Shown piece after piece: positions 9,459 through 17,802 of a stretch of 64,000 nt of DNA. The notes under the pieces were generated by a model. That model made no database searches and had not been told where the DNA came from. It worked only from the letters and a program-made list of their open reading frames with translations. The translations under genes were made by a program, and so were the position numbers. Every line of letters starts with the position of its first letter. The first letter of the stretch is position 1. Where the stretch lies: contig NZ_CP108093.1 in NCBI RefSeq assembly GCF_036188265.1, positions 2,927,001 through 2,991,000 on the forward strand, given 5' to 3'. The stretch comes from Streptomyces sp. NBC_00247. Lineage in GTDB: Bacteria; Actinomycetota; Actinomycetes; Streptomycetales; Streptomycetaceae.

Positions 9459-10916
9459 TCAGAAAGGAAAGACCGTGCGGCCGTACTGGACCGAGATCCA
9501 GTGCGTGGTCGTGAAGGCGTCCACCACCGCGTCGCCGTTCCGCCGGCCGAGTCCGGACATCTTCTCGCCCCCGAAGGCGGCCAGCGGATCGTCCTGCACG
9601 GTGGGCCCGTTGACGTGGAACATCCCGCTGCGGACGCGCCGCGCGAACCTGACCCCGCGCTCCACGTCCACGGTGTGCACGGCCCCGCTCAGCCCGTACG
9701 GGGTGTCGTCGGCGATCCTCACGGCCTCGTCCTCCCCGTCGAAGGGGATCAGCACGGCCACCGGCCCGAAGACCTCCTGCGTCAGCAGGGGGGAGCCCTC
9801 GGGCACCCCGGTCAGTACGGTCGGCTCCACGACGTTGCCCCGGGTACGGCCCCGCAGCAGCGCGGTGGCTCCGGCGTCGAGCGCCTCGGTGACCAGCCCG
9901 GACAACGCGTCGGCCTGGAAAGCGTTGATGACCGGACCGATACGGGTGGCCGGGTCGTGCGGGTCCCCGGCGGTGATCCGGGACACCTCGGCGACGAACC
10001 GCTCGGTGAACTCCCGCTCCACCAGGCGGTCGACCAGGATGCGGTTGGCCGCCATGCCGACCTGGCCCTGGAAGAAGAAGCGGCTGAAGACCGCGGCGTC
10101 CACCGCCGCGTCGATGTCGGCGTCGTCCAGCACCACCAAGGCGCTGTTGCCGCTGAGTTCGAGCACGCACCGCTTGAAGTGGCGGGCCGCCAGGGCGGCT
10201 ATCCGACGGCCGACCCGGTCCGAGCCGGTGAAGGAGATCACCGCGGGCACCGGGTGCTCGATGAACGCGTCACCTATCTCGGCGCTGTCCGTGACCACCA
10301 CGTTGAGCAGGCCCGGCGGCAGCCCGGCCTCCTCGAAGACGCGCGCCACGAGACCTCCGCCGACGACCGGAGCGTTCTGGTGCGGCTTCATCACGACGGC
10401 GTTGCCGAGCGCCAGGGCGGGCGCGACCGACTTCATCGCCACGACGAAGGGGAAGTTGAAGGCGTTGATGACGGAGACGACCCCGACGGGACGCCGGTAG
10501 AGCCGGTTCTCCTTGCCGTCCACCGCCGCGGGCAGCAGCCCGCCGACCGGGCGGACGGTCTGGCGTATCGCCTCACGGAGGAGTTCGCGGCCGAGGTCGA
10601 TCTCGTACCGGGCCCGGGGCAGCGTCCCGCCCAGCTCGTCGACCATGGCCTCGGCGATCTCGTCCGCGCGTGCCTCGACGACGGCCAACGCCCTTACGAG
10701 GACAGCCTGTCGCTCGTGGGGGCGCGTGGCGGCCCACGCCGTCTGCGCGCGTTCGGCGGCGCGGTACGCCCGGTCCACCTCGGCGACGGTCGCGACCGTG
10801 ACGGCGCAGAGCTTCTCGCCGTTGTAGGGATTGACGTCGATGATGTCCCACGAACCGCTGCCGGTCAGCCATTCGCCATCGATGTACTGATGGGCCAGTT
10901 CATGGAAGAAGGACAT
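9459..10916 (-). CDS. Aldehyde dehydrogenase family protein lacking the catalytic cysteine
   Basis: The 485-residue protein aligns over the whole ALDH fold, close to benzaldehyde/vanillin dehydrogenase types: the oxyanion Asn in VINAFNFPFVVAMKS, the NAD-binding PHQNAPV and FTGSDRVGRR, the general base Glu253 in LELSGNSALVV, and EVFGPVAVL. The nucleophile motif, normally GQ-x-C, reads QGQVGMAANR. Gly287 sits exactly 34 residues after Glu253, the spacing at which the family has its active-site Cys. One base change (TGC to GGC) explains it. Oxidation of aldehydes is therefore unlikely unless the base is a sequencing error. Start: ATG giving MSFFHEL, with AAGGGA upstream. Confidence 0.9.
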   Translation of the reverse strand: MSFFHELAHQYIDGEWLTGSGSWDIIDVNPYNGEKLCAVTVATVAEVDRAYRAAERAQTAWAATRPHERQAVLVRALAVVEARADEIAEAMVDELGGTLPRARYEIDLGRELLREAIRQTVRPVGGLLPAAVDGKENRLYRRPVGVVSVINAFNFPFVVAMKSVAPALALGNAVVMKPHQNAPVVGGGLVARVFEEAGLPPGLLNVVVTDSAEIGDAFIEHPVPAVISFTGSDRVGRRIAALAARHFKRCVLELSGNSALVVLDDADIDAAVDAAVFSRFFFQGQVGMAANRILVDRLVEREFTERFVAEVSRITAGDPHDPATRIGPVINAFQADALSGLVTEALDAGATALLRGRTRGNVVEPTVLTGVPEGSPLLTQEVFGPVAVLIPFDGEDEAVRIADDTPYGLSGAVHTVDVERGVRFARRVRSGMFHVNGPTVQDDPLAAFGGEKMSGLGRRNGDAVVDAFTTTHWISVQYGRTVFPF

Positions 10917-10974
10917 GCAATCCCTTACTGCAGGCGTTCGCACACTCCTGATCGAGCCTCATCGTACGCGTGGA

Positions 10975-11838
10975 TCAGGCCTGTTGAAGCAGTCTGTGGA
11001 GGAGATCCCGGGTCTCGCCCTCCCCGGGACTGTCGGCACGCAGCCGGACCATGGCCTTTTCGTACTGCTGGACGTCTTCGGCCTTGTCGAGATAGAGCGC
11101 GCTGGTGAGCTGCTCCAGAAAGATGATGTCCGACAGATCCGATTCGGGGAAACGCAGCATGGTGAACGCGCCGCTTTCCCCCGCGTGTCCGCCGAAACTG
11201 AAAGGCATCACCTGGAGGGAGATGTTGGGGTGCTCCGACATCTCCAGCAGATGCCGCAATTGGGAGCGCATCACTTCGGGTGAGCCGTAAGGCCGGTGCA
11301 GGGCGGCCTCGTCGAGCACCGCGTGGAAGTCCGGCGCGCGTTCCGAGACGAGCACCTTCTGCCGCTCCAGCCGCAGCGCGACCCGGCGGTCGATCTCCGC
11401 CTCGGGAGCGCCGCGCATGCCCCGCGAGACGACGGCGTGCGCATAGGCCTCGGTCTGCAACAGGCCGTGCACGAACTGCACTTCATAGATACGGATGAGG
11501 GATGCCGCCCCCTCCAGACCGATGTACGTCTGGAACCAGCCGGGCAGCACGTCACCGTAACTGTGCCACCAGCCCGCCACGTTGGCCTCGCGCGCCAGAC
11601 CGAGCAGCGACTCGCGCTCCGCCTCGTCCGCGACTCCGTAGAGCGTGAGCAGATCCTCGATGTCCCTGGCCTTGAAGCTCACCCGTCCCAACTCCATGCG
11701 GCTGATCTTCGATTCGGAGGCCCGGATGGAGTAGCCGGCCGCCTCACGCGTGATTCCGCGAGACTCGCGCAGCCTTCTGAGCTGAGAGCCCAGCAGGATG
11801 CGGCGCACCACGGATCCACTCGACTCGCCTGCCGACAC
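10975..11838 (-). CDS. XRE-family helix-turn-helix regulator with DUF5753 domain
   Basis: A 287-residue DNA-binding protein. Residues 15-70 form a Cro/CI-type helix-turn-helix (LGSQLRRLRESRGITREAAG then SKISRMELGRVSFKARDIEDLL), and the rest is the DUF5753 domain (GLLQTEAYAHAV, then LPFSFGGHAG-like and SALYLDKAEDVQQYE blocks). Such proteins (WhiJ/AbaA-OrfA type) are common in Streptomyces and are usually paired with a DUF397 protein and a GHKL ATPase, as here. GTG start with GGGAGG eight bases upstream. It is divergent from the ATPase gene and is probably the protein that reads the 29-bp elements in this locus, which is an inference. Confidence 0.9.
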   Translation of the reverse strand: MSAGESSGSVVRRILLGSQLRRLRESRGITREAAGYSIRASESKISRMELGRVSFKARDIEDLLTLYGVADEAERESLLGLAREANVAGWWHSYGDVLPGWFQTYIGLEGAASLIRIYEVQFVHGLLQTEAYAHAVVSRGMRGAPEAEIDRRVALRLERQKVLVSERAPDFHAVLDEAALHRPYGSPEVMRSQLRHLLEMSEHPNISLQVMPFSFGGHAGESGAFTMLRFPESDLSDIIFLEQLTSALYLDKAEDVQQYEKAMVRLRADSPGEGETRDLLHRLLQQA

Positions 11839-12178
11839 TGGACGACCCTCCCCATAGCTTCCCGGGCAACGAGGCCCCCCGAACCCCGAGAACCGGATTC
11901 TGCCACCAAAACGCTCCGGGCCGTACTCATTCGATTACAGAGAGGGGAAGACTTGCCGGAGTCATGGAAAACTGCTGCACGGAAGAAATGCTCCGGAACC
12001 ACCACGGTACCGGGCAGGTCCGGCGCGTGCACGTGCATCTGCCCTTGCATCTGCTCCAAGCATTCGGAAGCATGGGCCTTGCGCACCTGCGTGATCGTTC
12101 GTGTTGTGCCGCTGTGTCCCCGCAGTACCGCTCACAGGCAGTGCCGCTCGCAGCCGCGAAATCCCGGGAGCACCTCGC
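11839..12178. other. Divergent regulatory region between the XRE regulator and the ATPase gene
   Basis: No convincing gene is present in this 340-base gap. It is less G+C-rich than its surroundings around 11925-12000 and contains one copy of the 29-bp element, 126 bases before the ATPase start and 186 bases before the regulator start. CCGGGAG just before the ATG at 12179 serves as the ATPase ribosome-binding site. Confidence 0.6.
12025..12053 (+). promoter_or_regulatory. Candidate operator, element A, upstream of the ATPase gene
   Basis: A 29-bp element containing GCGTGCACGTGCAT and two TGCATCTG half-sites spaced 12 bp apart. A near-identical element (25 of 29 bases) occurs upstream of the DUF397 gene at 13342-13370 in inverted orientation, so that each copy points toward its gene. 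A spacing near one helical turn suits a helix-turn-helix dimer. The XRE/DUF5753 protein is the natural candidate to bind. Confidence 0.6.
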
Positions 12179-12715
12179 ATGAGGACTGATGGATCGACGA
12201 CGCTCGAACCGTTACGGCGTGGCCTGCCCCCCACGGATCACGCGGCGGTCACCGCGTCGGCGTCCATCACCCTCCCGGCGCGATACGAAGCGGTCGGCTC
12301 CGCGCGGCACTTCACCCGCGCCACCCTCTGCCAGTGGCAACTGGAGCGCTGTTTCGACGACGTGGCCCTGGTCGTCTCCGAGTTGGTGACCAACGCTCTG
12401 CGTCACGCGCTGCCGTCCGATGTCGCCCGCGACCCGAACGTCCCGCCGGTACGCCTCCAGTTGGCGCGCTGCTCCACCCGTCTGGTGTGCGCGGTGCGCG
12501 ACCCCAGCCGGGAGAGTCCGATGGCGGGCGAGGCGGAGGACTCGGCCGAGTCGGGCCGGGGGCTGTTCCTGGTGGAGTCCTTCAGCGACAGCTGGGGCTG
12601 GCACCCCGCCCCGGCGCCCGGGGCGGGGTGCCGGCCGAAGGCCCCGCAAGGGAAGGTCGTCTGGGCGGCGTTCCTGCTGACGAAGGCCGACGAGCCGGCG
12701 GACGACTCCCGCTGA
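12179..12715 (+). CDS. ATP-binding protein, GHKL/HATPase (RsbW-like anti-sigma kinase fold)
   Basis: A 178-residue protein with a single Bergerat ATPase domain: the N-box in DVALVVSELVTNALRHA, the G1-type box VCAVRDPS, and SGRGLFLVESFSDSWGW as the G2 region. Members are RsbW-like serine kinases or regulators, and hundreds occur in Streptomyces, often beside DUF397 and XRE/DUF5753 genes. The first 30 residues are a non-conserved tail. The canonical DxGxG reads D-P-S-R-E, so nucleotide binding may be weak. GGGAG precedes the ATG, and a 14-bp hairpin follows. Confidence 0.87.
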   Translation: MRTDGSTTLEPLRRGLPPTDHAAVTASASITLPARYEAVGSARHFTRATLCQWQLERCFDDVALVVSELVTNALRHALPSDVARDPNVPPVRLQLARCSTRLVCAVRDPSRESPMAGEAEDSAESGRGLFLVESFSDSWGWHPAPAPGAGCRPKAPQGKVVWAAFLLTKADEPADDSR

Positions 12716-12817
12716 GACCCGGCCGTCCGGCGGGGCCGTGTGCGCGGAAGCCCGCACAGTGACACGCACACGCACCGGAACATCTCCGCGTACGAGAGGG
12801 CCGGACGCGGGGTACAG

Positions 12818-12852
12818 GGGCCGGAGCGCGAGGGAGAGTCGCGCTCCGGCCC
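12818..12852 (+). terminator. Hairpin terminator after the ATPase gene
   Basis: GGGCCGGAGCGCGA pairs perfectly (14 bp) with TCGCGCTCCGGCCC around a seven-base loop. The rest of the 307-base gap between the ATPase gene and the convergent DUF397 gene is very G+C-rich and shows no gene. Confidence 0.7.
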
Positions 12853-13022
12853 TCGCCACGTCCCGCCGACCGCGCCTCGGGCCCGTCCCGGCGCCGGCGC
12901 CCGCCACACCGCCCGGCCGTGCCGGTTGCGGCGCGCCCACGACCACCCGTGTCCGTCCCGGCGCGCCCACGACCGCCGGCGCCCCGCGCCGTGCCGCCGT
13001 ACGCGGTACCGCTCCGTGACGC

Positions 13023-13304
13023 TCAGGCGCCGGTCGCCAGATGGTCGAACTCCCCGTCCTTGACGCCCAGCAGGAGAGCCTCGATCTCCGCCGGGGTGTA
13101 GACGAGCGCCGGGCCGTCCGGGTGGCGGGAGTTGCGCATGGCCACATTCCCCCCGGGCAGTTTCGCGAACTCCACACAAGATCCTTGGGAGTTGCTGTGC
13201 CTGCTCTTCTGCCAGACGACTCCGTGAAGCCCTGTGGCCGCCATGCCGTTGTACACGTCGTGCACAGAAAGCTCCCCGAGTTGCAAGGTGCAAGTGTCAA
13301 CCAT
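13023..13304 (-). CDS. DUF397 domain protein
   Basis: A 93-residue protein with the DUF397 pattern W-x-K-S-x-x-S...G-x-C-V-E-F (here VVWQKSRHSNSQGSCVEFAK), then VAMRNSRHPDGPALVYTPAE and the FDHLATGA-type end. DUF397 proteins are small partners of XRE/DUF5753 regulators in Streptomyces and in several cases antagonise them. The N-terminal 28 residues before the domain are longer than usual; an internal ATG at M-A-A-T-G-L is possible but lacks a ribosome-binding site. Element B lies 38 bases upstream, and a TATGAT hexamer is in between. Confidence 0.86.
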   Translation of the reverse strand: MVDTCTLQLGELSVHDVYNGMAATGLHGVVWQKSRHSNSQGSCVEFAKLPGGNVAMRNSRHPDGPALVYTPAEIEALLLGVKDGEFDHLATGA

Positions 13305-13341
13305 CTGTCAACCAACCTGGATCATAGCGGTAATTCACATG

Positions 13342-13370
13342 CCAATGCATGGGCAAATGCACGTGCACGC
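13342..13370 (-). promoter_or_regulatory. Candidate operator, element B, upstream of DUF397
   Basis: On the minus strand this copy shows GCGTGCACGTGCAT followed by TGCATTTG and TGCATTGG half-sites, matching element A at 25 of 29 positions. It ends 38 bases before the DUF397 start, and TATGAT (a candidate -10) lies between them, so binding could block or activate this promoter. The 200 bases beyond it, up to the FUSC gene, hold no gene. Confidence 0.6.
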
Positions 13371-13568
13371 GGGGTGGTCCTTTGATTACAGCGATTACCG
13401 CAGACGTGAAGAGGCCACGAAATGGCACGCACCCCGGCAGGAAGATCCTCCCGGGACGCCGCGGCCCACGTATCCCCGTCCCGCCTCCCCGACCCGGCGC
13501 GACCTCCGCCGCAGGCCCGGACGGCCGGCCCCGACCGACGCGGCACCGGTCACCCCCTCACATGCTTT

Positions 13569-15746
13569 TCACCGGGATTCCGGTTCCGCCTCGTCCACTT
13601 CTTCCCCGTGCTCGGCCGGCCCCGCTCTGCGACTACTGGGCACGGCCCCCCGGTCGTCCAGCGCGAACGACAATTCCACCAGCGCGTCGAGCAGAAGCGC
13701 GGCTCCCCGGCGCACGACGGGGTCGGGCACGGGTTCGCCCGGTTCGGGTTCCTCGTCGTAGGGCGCTTCGAGAAAGTCCCAGTACGCCACCGACTCGGCG
13801 ACCGGTCCCCATTCCGGGACCCGCCGTTCGCGTACCGCCTTCGCCCCCTTTTCGGTGGCACCGCGCAGGGCGTCGGCGAGTTCCGCGGCGCCGCGCACGG
13901 GGGTCGCCGCGCGGTCCGGCAGGTGGGCCTCCAGCAGCATGGCGGCCCGGCCGAGTTGAGACAGCGCGTGCTGGGCGTCGGTGGCGGCCGACCGGGAGAT
14001 GCCCCGGTGCCGCACCGGCTCGTACTGGGCCTTCTTCAGGGTCTCCGTCCACTCGACGCGGGCCTCGCGGGAGGCGATGAGCGCGGACCGCACGTCGTCG
14101 TTGCTGCGGGCCGCCGGGTCGGCGTACTGGTCGATGACCGTGGCGGCGTACCGGCCGACCGCGATCAGCCACCCGGCGAGCCGGTTGCGCAGCCGAGGGG
14201 TCTCCCAGGCCGGGTAGACGGCGTACGAGACCATGGCCAGCAGTCCGCCGACGAGGGTCAGCACGATGCGTTCGGGGACCGTCTGGGACCAGTCGGTGCC
14301 CGCCATGCCGAGCAGGAAGACGACGTACGCCGAGATGCAGACCTGGCCGACCGCGTACCCGGTGCGCATCAGCAGGTACATCAGCCAGGCGCAGCAGACG
14401 GCGAGCGCGGCCGAGAGTTCCGGGCCGGGGTCGGCGACCTGCACGACGACGGTCGCGAACGTCACGCCGACGATGGTGCCGCCGAAGCGGGCCACCGAGC
14501 GGGCGTAGGTCTGCGAGAAGTCCGGCCGCATCACCATGACCGCGGCCATCGGCGCCCAGTAGCCGTGTCCGAAGGGCAGCGCCTCGCCGATGAAGTAGCC
14601 GATCGTGGCGACCGCGGTGACCCGGATCGCGTGCCGCAGGATCGCCGACCCGCGGTGGAACTCGCCCCTCATCCGGCCGATCACGACCGGGACGAGCTTG
14701 ATCAGGCCGGGGCGGCGGCGGTGCGGGGTCTCGGCGTCGGCTTCCGAGCCGTGCCGGGTTCCGGCACCCTCGGCGATCTCCACGACGTCGTGGAGGAGGG
14801 CGATCAGCCGGTCGGCGGCGCGCCGGGGCGGGCCGCTGGTGAGCCCGCCGGTCTCCGGCGCCTCCAGCGCCTCCAGCGCCGGTCCGCCGAGCCGGACCGG
14901 ATCGCCGTGCCGGATCGCGCGGGCCGCCGCGTCGAGCACCGAGCCGGCCGCGCCGAGCAGCTCGCGGGCGCGGTCGCGCTGCGGCCCTTCCTCGGGCACC
15001 CCCATGGCGGGGTCGGCCAGCGAGGCCAGCACGGGGCGGATGCGTTCGGCGACGCTCCGGGCGCCGTGCAGTTCGGCCGGGCGGTGACGGGCCTCGCGGG
15101 CGGAGACCGCCGCCGCGTCGCGGGCCGTCATCAGCGCCTCCGCGTCGAAGGGCGCGATCGGGTCGTAGCGCAGCCGTCGGGCGTAGTCGGCTTCGGCGGC
15201 CAGCGCGTCGGCGAGTGCGTCGCGCTGGGCCCCCCACCGGCGTACCGGGAAGAGCACGATCAGGGAGGCCTGCACCAGGCCGCCGACGATGATCATCCCG
15301 GCGTGTGCGGCGGCGTCCAGGACGGAGGTGGGCAGGGTGATGGTGACGAGCATGATCGCCACGTTGGAGGAGGCGATGATGCCGCCGGTGGGGCCCGCCG
15401 CCCAGCAGAGTCCGGCGACGAACGTCCAGACGACGAGCACGGCGAGGAAGACCGGGTGGTACGGACCGGCGACGTAGCCGATGAAGGTCGAGATGCTCAG
15501 GCTGACGCCGGAGACCAGAGCGAGCACGGGGCGGGGGCGCCAGCTGCGCTGGAAGGTGGCGATGGCCGCCTGGAACGCGCCGAACGCGGAACTGGCCGCG
15601 ATGACCGGCCCGAACACGAAGAGCGCGGTCTCGACCACCAGCGCCAGGCCGATGGCTCCGCGCAACGCGACGAGCGGCTCCAGCCGGGTCCGCTCGATCG
15701 TGAACCCCGAGCGGGCGGTCTCCTTCAGCGCCCGGAGCCAACTCAT
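13569..15746 (-). CDS. FUSC family membrane transporter
   Basis: A 725-residue protein of the fusaric-acid-resistance / aromatic-acid-exporter superfamily. Two hydrophobic halves (residues about 25-170 and 365-520, each with five or six helices) flank a long soluble region. The second half carries the FUSC signature GHGYWAPMAAVMVMRPDFSQTYARS and RFGGTIVGV. The acidic C-terminal 190 residues are cytoplasmic and helical. Likely exports aromatic or amphipathic acids; the substrate is unknown. The gene stands alone, with no membrane-fusion partner, as expected in a Gram-positive organism. Confidence 0.9.
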   Translation of the reverse strand: MSWLRALKETARSGFTIERTRLEPLVALRGAIGLALVVETALFVFGPVIAASSAFGAFQAAIATFQRSWRPRPVLALVSGVSLSISTFIGYVAGPYHPVFLAVLVVWTFVAGLCWAAGPTGGIIASSNVAIMLVTITLPTSVLDAAAHAGMIIVGGLVQASLIVLFPVRRWGAQRDALADALAAEADYARRLRYDPIAPFDAEALMTARDAAAVSAREARHRPAELHGARSVAERIRPVLASLADPAMGVPEEGPQRDRARELLGAAGSVLDAAARAIRHGDPVRLGGPALEALEAPETGGLTSGPPRRAADRLIALLHDVVEIAEGAGTRHGSEADAETPHRRRPGLIKLVPVVIGRMRGEFHRGSAILRHAIRVTAVATIGYFIGEALPFGHGYWAPMAAVMVMRPDFSQTYARSVARFGGTIVGVTFATVVVQVADPGPELSAALAVCCAWLMYLLMRTGYAVGQVCISAYVVFLLGMAGTDWSQTVPERIVLTLVGGLLAMVSYAVYPAWETPRLRNRLAGWLIAVGRYAATVIDQYADPAARSNDDVRSALIASREARVEWTETLKKAQYEPVRHRGISRSAATDAQHALSQLGRAAMLLEAHLPDRAATPVRGAAELADALRGATEKGAKAVRERRVPEWGPVAESVAYWDFLEAPYDEEPEPGEPVPDPVVRRGAALLLDALVELSFALDDRGAVPSSRRAGPAEHGEEVDEAEPESR

Positions 15747-15820
15747 GGGGCGAGCGTAGCCCCGATGCCGGGCAAATCCGACCTTTGGTTCACCCGTCCG
15801 GACCGGGTCGTTCCGGCGCC

Positions 15821-15843
15821 GCGCGCCCCGTCACGGGGCGCGC
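15821..15843 (-). terminator. Hairpin terminator after the GNAT gene
   Basis: GCGCGCCCCG pairs exactly with CGGGGCGCGC around a three-base loop, five bases beyond the acetyltransferase stop and upstream of the FUSC gene. Confidence 0.6.
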
Positions 15844-15847
15844 TTCC

Positions 15848-16345
15848 TCACGAGGTGCCGGGGAGGGCGAGCCACTCCGTCCAGGAGATGTCGCGGCCCA
15901 GGTGGCGGGCGTGCCGGAAAGGCCAGGCGGCGGCGATCCACCGCGGCACGAACGCGTCGAGGGCCTTCTCCACGTCACCGCCGGCCAACTCGTCCACCAC
16001 CCACCAGGAGATCTCGCCGTCCGCACCGGTGCGCTCCGGAGGGTCGACGTAGACGCAGCCGAGGAGCACCGTCTCCGCCTCGTCCAGCAGGGCGTAGTTG
16101 AAGGACCGGTGCGCGGCGATCTCCTCCTCGTGCCGCCGCAGATCGGCGCGGTCCCCCTCGTACGTCATCGACTCGGCGGGCCACCCCCAGGCAGGGCCGA
16201 AGATCTCCCACAGGCGCTCCCGGGAGCCCATCACCGCGGGATAGTCGATCGCGGTGTCCGCCTCCCGGATCGGGCGCAGGTGGACGGTGGTGCCGGGTAC
16301 GGGCACGTGGACGGGGTGGACGAAGTCGTCGGGCAGCCAGGTCAT
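15848..16345 (-). CDS. GNAT family N-acetyltransferase
   Basis: A 165-residue protein with a GNAT layout: the opening VHLRPIREADTAIDYPAVMG, a central strand LLGCVYVDPPERTGADGEISWWV, and a helix toward the C-terminus. The acetyl-CoA loop (Q/R-x-x-G-x-G/A) is hard to recognise, as in many divergent actinobacterial members. The ATG giving MTWLPDDF was chosen because this N-terminus is the conserved one; the frame remains open upstream and there is no clear ribosome-binding site, so translation might start differently. Substrate unknown. Confidence 0.75.
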   Translation of the reverse strand: MTWLPDDFVHPVHVPVPGTTVHLRPIREADTAIDYPAVMGSRERLWEIFGPAWGWPAESMTYEGDRADLRRHEEEIAAHRSFNYALLDEAETVLLGCVYVDPPERTGADGEISWWVVDELAGGDVEKALDAFVPRWIAAAWPFRHARHLGRDISWTEWLALPGTS

Positions 16346-16410
16346 GGGGCCGGACGGTAACAACCCTCCGGCGCGGGCGCCTCGGGTTTTCGGTACGGAC
16401 CGTCGGACCG

Positions 16411-16505
16411 CGTCCGGGAGCGCGGTCTCACGGGGCACGGGCCGTCCGGGAGCGCGGTCTCACGGGGCACGGGCTGACCGGGGGCCCGTGCTCACGGGGC
16501 ACGGG
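16411..16505. repeat. Tandem repeat, 32-bp period, about three copies
   Basis: Two copies are identical over 31 bases (each containing GTCCGGGAGCGCGGTCTCAC and GGGGCACGGG); the third is degenerate. It lies in the 204-base gap between the GNAT and metallo-hydrolase genes, where no gene is seen. Probably a replication-slippage product. Confidence 0.75.
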
Positions 16506-16549
16506 GTTCGCGAGGCGCGGGCCCAGGCCGACGCGGCCGGCCCACGGGC

Positions 16550-17191
16550 TCAGAGCCGGACGGTGGTGCCGGGCTCCAGCCGTTCGATCGCGACGCCGGT
16601 CAGCCCCTGCTCGCCGAGGAACCGCGCCGTGGAGATCTGCCCGAGTTCGCTGAGCATGAGTTCGTGGATCTGGATGACCCGCTCGGGCCCGACGGCACGG
16701 ACGTAGTCGGCGGCTTCGCCGAGTCTGGTCCACGGACCGCTGGTCGGGAGCAGGAGGGTGCGCACCGGGGCGTCGGGTACGGAGTAGGAGTCGCCGGGGT
16801 GGTGGACGGCGCCGTCGACGAGGTAGCCGACGTTGTCGGGACACGGGATGTCGGCGTGGATCGGCGCGTGCCTGCGCCCGTGGACGGTGACGGCGAGAGG
16901 GCCGACGGTGAAGGAATCACCCGCGGCGACGGCGCGGACCCGGCCGCCGTGGCCGCCCAGGGCGTCCGCGACGGCGGCCGTGCCGTAGACCCGCAGGCCG
17001 GGGCGCGCTTCGAGAGCGGCGGCGACGAGCTCCCCGTCGAAGTGGTCGAAGTGGTCGTGCGTGATCAGGACGGCATGGGCGAGGCCGACGGCCTCCGCCG
17101 CGTCCGGGGTGAAGGTGCCGGGGTCGATGACGACGCGGGTGCCCTCCTTCTCCAGCGTGACGCAGGCGTGGGCGTGCTTGGTGAGCTGCAC
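16550..17191 (-). CDS. MBL-fold metallo-hydrolase
   Basis: A 213-residue metallo-beta-lactamase-fold protein, UlaG/YtnP-like in size. The metal motif HxHxDH is present as THDHFDHFDG, with later ligands in HAPIHADIP and HHPGDSY, and VIDPGTF as the strand before it. The GTG start (V-Q-L-T-K-H) has GGAAGGA at good spacing; the frame is open upstream but without conservation. It is divergent from a MarR regulator, with a palindromic operator between them, so it is probably induced by the MarR ligand. Substrate unknown. Confidence 0.88.
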   Translation of the reverse strand: MQLTKHAHACVTLEKEGTRVVIDPGTFTPDAAEAVGLAHAVLITHDHFDHFDGELVAAALEARPGLRVYGTAAVADALGGHGGRVRAVAAGDSFTVGPLAVTVHGRRHAPIHADIPCPDNVGYLVDGAVHHPGDSYSVPDAPVRTLLLPTSGPWTRLGEAADYVRAVGPERVIQIHELMLSELGQISTARFLGEQGLTGVAIERLEPGTTVRL

Positions 17192-17217
17192 GGCGGGTCC
17201 TTCCGACGAACAATAAC

Positions 17218-17245
17218 TACAACCAAACTGTACACCTTGGTTGTA
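17218..17245. promoter_or_regulatory. Inverted-repeat operator between the MBL hydrolase and marR
   Basis: TACAACCAA and TTGGTTGTA form a perfect 9-bp inverted repeat with a 10-base spacer, in a low-G+C stretch of the divergent intergenic region. It ends about 27 bases before the hydrolase start. The position and symmetry fit an operator for the adjacent MarR dimer. Confidence 0.65.
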
Positions 17246-17337
17246 CACAACAGGATGCGTCCGCGGCACGTACCGGCCGACTGGGCCGCCCGCCGCGGCG
17301 GGCGGCCCGGTCGGCCGGTACGGGTAGATTCGGTCCC

Positions 17338-17787
17338 ATGGACGACGCCCGACTGGCCGAGGAACTCCGTCTGACCATCGGACAACTGGTCCGCGCGGTG
17401 CGCACCGCCGACACCATGCCGCCCGGCGAGGCCTCCGTACTCGGCTACCTGGACCGCGGCGGCCCGATGACCGCCGCCGACATCGCGTCGAGACGGGGCG
17501 TCAGCCACCAGTCGGCCACCAAAACGGTCAAGGAGCTCGTGGGCCAGGGCTACGTACGGGCCGAGCCGCACCCCCTCGACGGGCGCAAACTCCTGCTCCG
17601 TCTCACGGCCGCCGGAAGCGACCGGCTCGCGCAGGAGCGCGGCAGGCGCGCGGAGGGGCTCGGCGGCGCGATCGACGAGGTGCTCGGTCCCGGCGAGCGG
17701 GAGACCCTCGCGGCCGCGCTGCCCCTGCTGGCACGCCTGACCACACACCTGCGGGACACGCCCCGGGCACGCAAGCCGGGCCGCTGA
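17338..17787 (+). CDS. MarR family transcriptional regulator
   Basis: A 149-residue winged-helix protein: PPGEASVLGYLDRGGPMTAADIASRRGVSHQSATKTVKEL forms the DNA-binding helices (quoted span at about residues 28-68), and LDGRKLLLRLTAAG is the wing with its conserved D-x-R. MarR dimers usually repress a neighbouring gene and are released by small ligands. The divergent hydrolase and the palindrome between them make autoregulation and control of that hydrolase likely. It converges on the DUF2786 gene with a 15-base gap. Confidence 0.9.
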   Translation: MDDARLAEELRLTIGQLVRAVRTADTMPPGEASVLGYLDRGGPMTAADIASRRGVSHQSATKTVKELVGQGYVRAEPHPLDGRKLLLRLTAAGSDRLAQERGRRAEGLGGAIDEVLGPGERETLAAALPLLARLTTHLRDTPRARKPGR

Positions 17788-17802
17788 GGGCCGTCCCTGA
17801 CG

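Noticed and set aside
16346..16549. A small gene in the tandem-repeat gap
   Set aside because: No start with ribosome-binding site and the sequence is a 32-bp repeat.
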